Source: Betaproteobacteria bacterium UBA2293 (GTDB lineage Bacteria; Pseudomonadota; Gammaproteobacteria; Burkholderiales; Rhodocyclaceae). Taken from it: 20,385 nt of DNA. Location of the stretch: NCBI GenBank assembly GCA_002345845.1, contig DDWF01000076.1:37132-57516 (forward strand), in the 5' to 3' direction. Made by a program: the position numbers and the translations under genes. Positions within the stretch are counted from its first letter, which is position 1, and every line of letters begins with the position of its first letter. Positions 1-6,109 of this stretch are shown piece after piece. The notes below the pieces were generated by a model. That model had not been told where the DNA came from and ran no database searches. It saw nothing but the letters and a program-made list of their open reading frames with translations.

Positions 1-25
1 GTAGATTGGCGCATCCGGGCCACTT

Positions 26-45
26 AACTAGGGCCACCCCTAGTT
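26..45. promoter_or_regulatory. Palindromic operator candidate upstream of the two-component pair
   Basis: A perfect inverted repeat, AACTAGGG and CCCTAGTT separated by four bases (CCAC), lies about 58 bases before the histidine kinase start. It has the size and symmetry of a dimeric response-regulator site. Autoregulation by the FixJ-type regulator encoded at 1524-2162 is a plausible inference but is not shown. A hairpin terminator for an unseen upstream gene is less likely, because no T-run follows on either strand. Confidence 0.45.
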
Positions 46-102
46 CGACCGCCAGTGGATGACAATTGAAAATGTTCCAATCTGACGACGGTTGCCGAAA
101 TC

Positions 103-1527
103 TTGGATTACCACCCTCCCCACCTGCTGCTTGACAACCTCGGCCGCCGCGGCGGCCTCGGCCTTGCCGGCCTGTGTCTGCTCGCCATCGCCTCCGCCGA
201 CTATCTGACCGGCTACTCGCTGCGGCTGTCGCCGCTCTATCTGGCCCCGATCACCATCGCCGCCTGGGTCGGCGGCACCCGCGCCGGACTGGCGAGTGCA
301 GTCACCGCCTGCCTGCTCTGGCTATTCAGTTTCCGTACCGAACACCTCTATCTGAATCCCGGCTTCTACCTCTGGGAGGCATTGAGCATGCTGACCGGCT
401 TTGTCGTCGTCGTCTGGCTGGCCGTCCGTCTGCACAAGACCCTGAGCCAGGCGGACGAACGCTTCGTCCGGGTTCTGGAAGAAATGCGCGCCGCCGTCTA
501 CGTCGCCAACGAAGAGAACGACCGCTTCCTCTATGCCAACCCGGAAATGCAGCGCCTGGACACCCGCTTCGAACAACTGACACCGCAGGCATTCGAGCAG
601 CAATTTGTCGGCGAAACAGCTCTCGCCAGCCAGGAAGGCCCGCTGCCGGCGACAAGCTTTGTTTCCCGACAGTTGAAGAACACGCGCAACGGACGCTGGT
701 ACCTGCTGCAGGAAGGCCCCATCCCCTGGGGCAAGCAGCGCCAGGTCAAGTTGAAGGTACTCACCGACATCACCGAGCAGAAAAACGCCCAGCGGATGCG
801 CGAAATTCATTGCGAAATCGCCCATCAGTCGAGCCGAGTGACGACACTGGCCGAAATCGCCTCGACGCTGGCCCACGAAATCAATCAGCCGCTGATGGTC
901 ATCGCCACCTACACCGACGCCTGCCAGCGCCTGCTGGCCGCGCCGAACCCCGATCACGGCGAGATCATCGGCGTCCTCGGCAAATGCCATGGACAAGCCG
1001 TCCGTGCCGCCTCCATCATCGAACGCCTGCGCGAATTCATCCGCCAGCGCCAGCACCAGCCCGCCCCCTGGGTCGTCAAGGCGATGGTCGGCGAAGCGCT
1101 CGATGTCAGCCGCCCGCTGCTTGAGGAAGCGCATGTCGTGGTCGACAACAGCCAGGTCGGCAACGACCTGATCGTCGTTGCCGATCGTGTGCTGCTGGTC
1201 CAGGTTCTGGCAAATCTGATCCGCAATGCCATCGATGCCATGCAGGCTGTACCCGTGGCCACTCGCCGGCTGACCATTTCCGCAACGCCGACGACTGACG
1301 GTTCGGTCCTCATCAGCGTCGCCGACCGTGGTTGCGGACTGGGCTCATTGCCCATCGACGAGATGTTCGCCCCCTTTGTCACGACCAAGGGACAAGGCCT
1401 TGGCCTCGGCCTGGCGATCAGTCGCTCGGTCGCCGAAAGTCACCAGGGCAGCCTGTGGGCGACCGACAATCCCGACGGCGGCGCCATATTCCATCTTTCC
1501 ATCCCGGCCGGGAGAGCTGTAGCATGA
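103..1527 (+). CDS. Membrane PAS sensor histidine kinase, FixL/TodS-like
   Basis: Sensor half of a two-component system; it autophosphorylates on histidine and passes the phosphate to the regulator at 1524-2162. Hydrophobic helices lie at about residues 17-36, 42-75 and 92-110, in an arrangement resembling DUF4118-type membrane sensing regions. A PAS-like region spans about 120-225. The H-box LAHEINQPL has the phosphoacceptor at H258. The ATPase domain shows the N-box NLIRNAIDAM (371-380), the G1 box DRGCG (408-412) and the G2 box GLGLGL (432-437). The start is a TTG at 103. An in-frame stop at 67-69 limits any upstream extension, and the only other option seen is CTG at 82. The stop overlaps the regulator's ATG by four bases (ATGA), indicating translational coupling. 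The input signal cannot be read from the sequence. Confidence 0.88.
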   Translation: MDYHPPHLLLDNLGRRGGLGLAGLCLLAIASADYLTGYSLRLSPLYLAPITIAAWVGGTRAGLASAVTACLLWLFSFRTEHLYLNPGFYLWEALSMLTGFVVVVWLAVRLHKTLSQADERFVRVLEEMRAAVYVANEENDRFLYANPEMQRLDTRFEQLTPQAFEQQFVGETALASQEGPLPATSFVSRQLKNTRNGRWYLLQEGPIPWGKQRQVKLKVLTDITEQKNAQRMREIHCEIAHQSSRVTTLAEIASTLAHEINQPLMVIATYTDACQRLLAAPNPDHGEIIGVLGKCHGQAVRAASIIERLREFIRQRQHQPAPWVVKAMVGEALDVSRPLLEEAHVVVDNSQVGNDLIVVADRVLLVQVLANLIRNAIDAMQAVPVATRRLTISATPTTDGSVLISVADRGCGLGSLPIDEMFAPFVTTKGQGLGLGLAISRSVAESHQGSLWATDNPDGGAIFHLSIPAGRAVA

Positions 1528-2162
1528 GTACGCCGCCAACCCTGCAACAAACCGTCTTCATCATTGACGACGATGCCGATGTGCGCGATGCGCTCGCCCT
1601 GCTGATGCGTTCCGCCGGCTTGTCGGCCGTCACCTTCGCCGCCGCCCGGGATTTCCTCGCCCGCCTGAATCCGCGCGACTCTGGCTGCCTGATCCTCGAC
1701 ATCCGCATGCCCGGCATGAGTGGCATGGAACTGCAGGCCGAGATGCACAAGCGGCGCATCCGCCTGCCGATCATCTTCCTCACCGGGCACGGCGACATTC
1801 CCATGGCCGTCAAGGCGATGAAGGCCGGCGCCGTCGATTTCATCCAGAAGCCGCTGGAAGAGCATCGCCTGGTCGTCGCCGTGATGAATGCCCTGCAGTT
1901 CGATGCCCGGCAGTCGCCGCTATCCGCAATGACCACGCCGGAACAGGCTGACCGGCTGGCCTGCCTGTCGAAACGGGAAATGGATGTCCTCCACGAAATG
2001 ATCAAGGGCCGACAGAACCGGGAAATCGCCGAAGCCCTCAGCATCACCATCAAGACCGTCGAATTCCACCGCGCCAACATCCGCGAAAAACTGGGGGCGA
2101 CCAGCCTGCCGGATCTTTTCCGCCTGGTCTTCCAGCAACAGCCGAGCGATCCGGAACGCTAG
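1524..2162 (+). CDS. FixJ/NarL-type response regulator, receiver plus LuxR HTH
   Basis: A DNA-binding response regulator of 212 residues, the partner of the upstream kinase. The receiver domain (about 8-125) has the acidic pocket DDD at 15-17, phosphoacceptor D59 in LDIRMPG, T87 in FLTGHG and K109. A LuxR-type helix-turn-helix follows at about 145-205 (LSKREMDVL, then KTVEFHRANI). The ATG at 1524 was chosen because it makes an ATGA overlap with the kinase stop and has GGAGAG at 1511-1516. The frame is open back to 1332, but that stretch is kinase coding sequence in another frame. The last four bases overlap the stop codon of the convergent hydrolase, so there is no room for a separate terminator. 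The target genes are unknown; the palindrome at 26-45 is a candidate site. Confidence 0.92.
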   Translation: MSTPPTLQQTVFIIDDDADVRDALALLMRSAGLSAVTFAAARDFLARLNPRDSGCLILDIRMPGMSGMELQAEMHKRRIRLPIIFLTGHGDIPMAVKAMKAGAVDFIQKPLEEHRLVVAVMNALQFDARQSPLSAMTTPEQADRLACLSKREMDVLHEMIKGRQNREIAEALSITIKTVEFHRANIREKLGATSLPDLFRLVFQQQPSDPER

Positions 2163-2920
2163 AAGCGGCTGGCGAACGTCGTCAGCGCCGCCAGTACCGC
2201 CGCTTCCTGATCGCGCTGCGGCGTATGGCCGCAGGCCGGCAGCTTGAGCAATTGCGTGCCGGGTACGCGCTCGGCGATCACCTCGAGCTGGCGCATCGTC
2301 GCGTATTCGTCGTCCTCGCCCTGGATGGCCAGCACCGGGCAGGTGATGCGCGGCAGGTATTCCTCGATGTTCCAGTCGCGGAAAGCCGGCGCCAGCCAGG
2401 TATCGTTCCAGTCAGCAAAAACCTGCTGGGTGCGCTCATGGTGGTAGCGCGCCAGCTTCTTCGGCAGCTCGGTCGTCTGCCAGGCCGCCCGCGCTGCGCG
2501 GATGCCGGCCAGGGTGACTTCCTCGACGAATTCGTGCGGCGCCAGCACGGCGACGCCGAGCGCCACCCCGGGAAAGCTGCCGGCAAAGATCAGGGCGATG
2601 CTGCCGCCGTCGCTGTGGCCGATCAGTAGCGGCCGTTCGATGTTCAGTGCGGCGAGCAGCTCGGGCAGCGCCTGCTGCGCCTCGCGATGCATGTAATCGG
2701 GCTGGCGGGGCGCCGGCCAGGGCTGCGAGCCACCGTAGCCGGCACGCGACCAGACCATCACACGGCAACCGGTGGCCGCTGCCAACTGCTCGGGGAAATG
2801 CCGCCACATGGCAACACAACCCAGACCTTCGTGCAGCAACAGCAAGGTCGGCCGGCCTGCGGCGGCTGCAGGAAAGTCGCGGTATTCCAGCCGGCAACCG
2901 GCAATGGTCACATGCCTCAT
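2159..2920 (-). CDS. Alpha/beta hydrolase (253 aa)
   Basis: A cytoplasmic alpha/beta-hydrolase-fold enzyme with no signal peptide. The nucleophile elbow GHSDGG places the serine at 103. An acidic residue in GEDDEY (D203 or D204) and H232 in CGHTPQ complete a likely triad. The oxyanion region is LLLHEGLG near 27-34. Family members include esterases, ester hydrolases of ring-cleavage pathways and haloperoxidase-like enzymes, so the substrate cannot be assigned. Its ATG overlaps the stop of the upstream hydrolase by four bases (ATGA at 2917-2920), so the two are translationally coupled. The 3' end overlaps the convergent response-regulator stop. Confidence 0.85.
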   Translation of the reverse strand: MRHVTIAGCRLEYRDFPAAAAGRPTLLLLHEGLGCVAMWRHFPEQLAAATGCRVMVWSRAGYGGSQPWPAPRQPDYMHREAQQALPELLAALNIERPLLIGHSDGGSIALIFAGSFPGVALGVAVLAPHEFVEEVTLAGIRAARAAWQTTELPKKLARYHHERTQQVFADWNDTWLAPAFRDWNIEEYLPRITCPVLAIQGEDDEYATMRQLEVIAERVPGTQLLKLPACGHTPQRDQEAAVLAALTTFASRF

Positions 2921-3771
2921 GCAGCGAGGAGAAAGTCGCGGACGACGGAAATCTGCGCCTCGTCGAGGAACATCGGCGCATGGCCGACGCCGGGAATTTC
3001 GGCCAGCGCCGCGCGCGGCCCGCGCTCGCCCATTTGCTGCCAGGTGGCACGCGGCAGCAGATCGGATTCACCACCGCGGATGGCCAGAGTCGGAGCGGCG
3101 ATGCGCTCATAGAGCGGCCACAGGTCGATGTCCTGATCGACGAAGGTGGCCTTGAACGGCGCCGCAATCTGCGGATCGTAGAGGAAGCCCCAGCGCCCGT
3201 CGGCACGTTGGGCGACGCTGTTTTCGGTCAACTGCCACCACTGCGCCTCGCTGAGCGGGCCGAACGGCGCGCTGACCACCTTGACGTAGGCCAGCGCCTC
3301 GGCAAAGGTCGTCCACGTCGGGTCCATGCCGACATAGGTGGCAATGCGCTGCAGCGCCTCGACGGTGATCACCGGCCCGACGTCATTGAGTACCAGCCGG
3401 TTGATCGGCGTCCCCTCCTGCGCCGCCAGCGCCATGCCAATGAGGCCGCCCATCGAGGTGCCGACCCAGTCGACACGCTCGACATCCAAGCGGGCGATCA
3501 ATGTGACCATGTCGGCGACGTATTGCGGCACGGCATAAGCAGCCGGATCGCGCAGGCGGCCGCTGCGGCCGCGCCCGACGACATCCGGACAGATCACCAG
3601 GTAGTGGCTGGACATCGCCTCGGCCAGGGCATCGAAATCACGGCCATTGCGGGTCAGGCCATGGACGCAAACAAGCACGCGCGAATTGTGGCTGTCACCC
3701 CATTCGGTATAGGCCATCCGGTGCAACCCGGACGGGCTGAGGCATTGAACCGTCTGCTGCTTGAATTTCAT
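2917..3771 (-). CDS. Alpha/beta hydrolase (284 aa)
   Basis: A second alpha/beta hydrolase, only distantly similar to its downstream partner. Motifs are HG at 37-38 (oxyanion), the nucleophile elbow GTSMGG with S106, D237 in GGESDLL and H264 in GVGHAPM. There is no signal peptide, so it is probably cytoplasmic. The ATG at 3771 is preceded by a strong GGAGG seven bases upstream. The gap to the upstream comEC remnant is 25 bases, so all three minus-strand genes could be one transcript. If that operon originally ran from comEC, truncation of comEC may have changed its expression. The substrate is unknown. Confidence 0.87.
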   Translation of the reverse strand: MKFKQQTVQCLSPSGLHRMAYTEWGDSHNSRVLVCVHGLTRNGRDFDALAEAMSSHYLVICPDVVGRGRSGRLRDPAAYAVPQYVADMVTLIARLDVERVDWVGTSMGGLIGMALAAQEGTPINRLVLNDVGPVITVEALQRIATYVGMDPTWTTFAEALAYVKVVSAPFGPLSEAQWWQLTENSVAQRADGRWGFLYDPQIAAPFKATFVDQDIDLWPLYERIAAPTLAIRGGESDLLPRATWQQMGERGPRAALAEIPGVGHAPMFLDEAQISVVRDFLLAA

Positions 3772-3796
3772 GTCGCTTCCTCCATCACCAAATGTA

Positions 3797-4708
3797 TCAC
3801 CGTCCGTGCCAGTAACGCTGGCGCGCCTGGCGCCAGGCGCTGACCGTCACGCCGTCGGCACGCAAGGTGATGCCCAGAGCGCCGTCGCGATCGGTCCGCC
3901 AGATACGCGCCCCGCTCTCGGCATAGCGTTCGACGACCGCACTCAGTGGATGCCCGAAACGATTGCGGTAACCGGCCGAGAACAAAGCGTGCTGCGCCCC
4001 GACGGCGGCCACGAAGGGCGCTGTCGAGGAGGTTTTCGCCCCGTGGTGTGGCGCCAGCACCACGTCGGCAGCCAGGGTTTCGCCAGCACGGGCGAGCAAT
4101 GCCGCTTCATCGACTGCCGCGATATCGCCGGTCAGCAGCAGGCGATGACGCCCGGTCGCCACCGCCAGCACGCAGGACAAGTGGTTGTTCCCCGGCGCTG
4201 CCGCATAGCTTTCCGCCAGCGGATGCAGGATGGTGAACTGCACATCATCCCAACGCCACTCCTGGCCGGCCGCACAGCGTTCGCCACCGACATCGGCCAG
4301 CGACGAAAGCAGCGAGCCAACCGGTAGCGCCGCCTGCAGCGAGGCCAAGCCACCGGCATGGTCGCTGTCGGCATGACTGACCACCAGGCGGTCAATGCGC
4401 TGGGCGCCAAGCCAGCGCAGATAAGGCACGACGACGCGCTGACCGGCGTCTGAATCGGCGCCGTACTGCGGCCCCGGATCATAGATCAGCAGGTGTCCGG
4501 CGGTGCGGACGACGACGGCCTGGCCCTGGCCGACGTCAAGCACGTCGATGCGCACCTCGCCCGGCGGGATCGTCTCCGGCGGCCAGAAAACAGCCGGAAT
4601 CATCAGGCAGGCGCCGAGCATTCGGCCAGGCACCCCATGCGGCAACAGACAGATGGCGGCACCCAGTCCGGCGGCAAGAACAGCCCAGATTGGCGGCGCC
4701 GGTTGTCG
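3797..4708 (-). pseudogene. comEC: comEC C-terminal remnant (MBL-fold domain only)
   Basis: ComEC/Rec2 is the inner-membrane DNA-uptake channel of natural transformation and is normally around 750-850 residues. Only the end is present here. There is a hydrophobic stretch with the family-typical HGVPGR near residue 3 (counting from TTG 4645), followed by the C-terminal metallo-beta-lactamase-like domain. That domain shows LDVGQGQAVVV, the metal motif HADSDH (91-96), LLLTGDIA and APHHGAKTSS. The frame is open only back to 4708, where an in-frame TAG (4709-4711 on the minus strand) closes it. No competence domain or permease helices lie upstream. A product could still start at TTG 4645 or internally, but it would lack the channel. 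This is a 5' truncation where the accessory DNA begins. The missing part is not elsewhere in the window. Confidence 0.83.
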
Positions 4709-5134
4709 CTATAGGCATGCTCTTTCCCGCAAAGCGACCCAAATTCGTTCCGTACTCCCTGCAGAAAATTGCATGTCGCGTTGGTTTTAGTAGGCGGCGC
4801 GAACCAAATCCGTGCCCATTGCCGGTGGCAAGGACGAATCCGTGCCGCGTGCCAGCCCCACAGAATCAATCCCCCTTCACGAAGTAATTCAGGCCCGCTC
4901 AACGGTCGCCTTGCCCGGCGATACCTAGCGAGTGCAAATGCGTTCAGTTCAGTCGCAGCCTATTTCTTAGTGAACTGAGGAAGCCTATACGTAGGAAAGC
5001 AGAAGAATGCTCCGCTGAACTTCCTGACTCTGACGGTTTGAACTAGAACAGATCCAGAGACCCATACCAATTGGCAAGACGAATAATGGGGTTGGCGGAG
5101 TCGCCAGTATCTTTGCCGGACTGGGGAAACGGCG
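4709..5134. other. Junction region without a convincing gene
   Basis: About 425 bases between the broken comEC and the WYL repressor. No open frame here resembles a protein family. The first 150 bases are rich in small inverted and direct repeats (listed separately). An 8-bp inverted repeat TCAGTTCA (4944-4951) / TGAACTGA (4971-4978) lies downstream of the repressor stop but has no GC-rich stem or T-run typical of a strong terminator. GC content falls from the core level to roughly 50% across this stretch, which marks it as the edge of acquired DNA. Confidence 0.6.
4741..4846. repeat. Three 11-bp imperfect direct repeats with hairpins
   Basis: AAATTCGTTCC (4741-4751), AAATCCGTGCC (4806-4816) and GAATCCGTGCC (4836-4846) are in the same orientation. 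The last two share the ten bases AATCCGTGCC and lie 30 bp apart. Between them are two inverted repeats: TTGGTT / AACCAA around 4780-4806, and TTGCC-GGT-GGCAA near 4819-4831. The cluster could be a REP-like intergenic element, or transposase-binding repeats at the end of an element, since it lies next to the comEC break. Neither is proven. Confidence 0.4.
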
Positions 5135-6013
5135 TCAAAGCGTAGTGGATAGATACTTCTTTGCAATGGCGGGATCCTTGAGTTCAATCCGCCGCCCCAT
5201 GTCTTCTCGCACGTCCAGCCGGTATTGGTAAATAAAGTAGCCGGCGAGGCACTCACGCATCCGAACCTCCCATACCCACTGACTATTTTTTTTTGTCATG
5301 CCGAACTCATGCGCCACGACTTCGGCCTGAGTTGCAGTCAAGGTTTTTTGGGGGATGACCTCAATAGTCACCGTGGTTTCCCATTCCCTGTCCCGCTGAT
5401 CTACAAGCAGGGTTTTCTTGGTCAATGGCTTAGCCGACAAGACGCGCTGCAGCACCAGATCCAAATATCCCCCTCGCTCCTCGTCGTACGCCCGCGCATG
5501 CCATCTCGTACCTCCGAACACCAAGGCATGAGGCCATATCTTGCGGGCGCGTGGTTCGTCCGAGTTCATGGACTGATAGGAGATAGCAAGGCCATTGCCG
5601 GACGAGATGGCTCGCGTAATGCTGTTGAGTATCTCCGGTTTTAGTTGCCCTTTGGGTTGGGCGGGCGCATCGGCAGCTACGACGCCTATTGGTAAAGGTA
5701 ATGTCACAGCATGACTCTGCTCGACATGCATCCTCAATAGGGACAGGTACTCCTCGGCTGATCCCTTGCCGATGTGTGGTTTGAAATGCTTGCTTGGGCG
5801 ATAGGTACGATAGGACTCGTCGTACTGCAGGTTGCCTGGGAAGGCTTCCTTGTACAAGCGAAAATCCTTGGTCACATGGTTCTCGCTGATCTGAAATGTT
5901 TCCGATACGCGCGCACGATCAACCGTGCCTTCCCAGTAGGCAACAGCTTCTATGAAGCTCAGGCGTTGCTTCTGCGCGAAGCTGATCCTGTCAATTTGGC
6001 TAGCGACTTCCAT
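5135..6013 (-). CDS. brxR: WYL-domain transcriptional repressor, BrxR/CapW-like
   Basis: A DNA-binding regulator of 292 residues with the three-part layout of the BrxR/CapW family. An N-terminal winged helix spans about 10-70 (RARVSETFQISENHVTKDF). A central WYL domain spans about 135-205, with LAISYQSM, a conserved IWPHALV strand and WHARAYDEERG. The C-terminal WCX-like segment follows to the end. Known members repress phage-defence operons (BREX, CBASS and others) and are thought to release DNA on sensing a ligand. It is divergent from the methyltransferase gene, with 96 bases between the two starts. Both predicted promoters and two palindromes lie in that gap, so autorepression and repression of the defence genes is the simplest model. 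The start ATG at 6013 is the first in frame. The ligand is unknown. Confidence 0.82.
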   Translation of the reverse strand: MEVASQIDRISFAQKQRLSFIEAVAYWEGTVDRARVSETFQISENHVTKDFRLYKEAFPGNLQYDESYRTYRPSKHFKPHIGKGSAEEYLSLLRMHVEQSHAVTLPLPIGVVAADAPAQPKGQLKPEILNSITRAISSGNGLAISYQSMNSDEPRARKIWPHALVFGGTRWHARAYDEERGGYLDLVLQRVLSAKPLTKKTLLVDQRDREWETTVTIEVIPQKTLTATQAEVVAHEFGMTKKNSQWVWEVRMRECLAGYFIYQYRLDVREDMGRRIELKDPAIAKKYLSTTL

Positions 6014-6032
6014 GATCCAATATACTTGTTTT

Positions 6033-6054
6033 AATTAGTATAATCATACTAATT
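6033..6054. promoter_or_regulatory. 22-bp palindromic operator, likely WYL repressor site
   Basis: Perfect 9-base arms AATTAGTAT and ATACTAATT surround the spacer AATC. The site sits between the divergent repressor and methyltransferase genes and contains the repressor's predicted -10 box (TATACT on the minus strand, 6037-6042). Its position and symmetry fit binding of a BrxR-type dimer and negative autoregulation. Binding is inferred. Confidence 0.65.
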
Positions 6055-6065
6055 GCACCAATCAA
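6037..6065 (-). promoter_or_regulatory. Predicted promoter of the WYL repressor
   Basis: On the minus strand, -35 TTGATT (6065-6060), a 17-bp spacer and -10 TATACT (6042-6037) form a good sigma-70 match. Transcription would begin near 6030, giving a leader of about 15 bases before the ATG at 6013. Both boxes lie within palindromes. Confidence 0.5.
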
Positions 6066-6073
6066 TATGATTG
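6059..6073. promoter_or_regulatory. 15-bp palindrome, second operator candidate
   Basis: CAATCA and TGATTG flank the spacer ATA. The site overlaps the repressor's predicted -35 (minus strand, 6060-6065) and touches the predicted -35 of the methyltransferase promoter at 6071-6076. One protein bound here could block both directions. Its sequence differs from the 22-bp palindrome, so it may be a weaker site, a site for another protein, or simply an AT-rich coincidence. Confidence 0.45.
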
Positions 6074-6099
6074 TATTATTACGAGGCTTGTGATATATT
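6071..6099 (+). promoter_or_regulatory. Predicted promoter of the methyltransferase operon
   Basis: TTGTAT (6071-6076), a 17-bp spacer and TATATT (6094-6099) form a moderate sigma-70 match. The expected start point, around 6106-6108, is almost at the ATG (6110). That would explain the absence of a ribosome-binding sequence and implies a leaderless or near-leaderless mRNA. The -35 match is weak. Confidence 0.35.
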
Positions 6100-6109
6100 T
6101 GCGCGCATC

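Noticed and set aside
322..1134. 270-codon minus-strand frame within the histidine kinase
   Set aside because: A shadow of the kinase gene, with no family features.
1332..1523. N-terminal extension of the response regulator
   Set aside because: It overlaps kinase coding sequence. The ATGA overlap at 1524 with a ribosome-binding sequence is the natural start.
2647..3843. 398-codon open frame on the plus strand
   Set aside because: It lies antisense to both alpha/beta hydrolases, whose catalytic motifs are intact. Long antisense frames are expected in high-GC DNA.
4709..5134. tRNA gene as an island attachment site
   Set aside because: GGTTTGAAC near 5035 only loosely resembles a T-arm. No acceptor stem or D-arm could be built around it.
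6071..6109. TTG start extending the methyltransferase by 13 codons
   Set aside because: It falls inside a palindrome and the predicted -35 box, and the extension has no conserved look.
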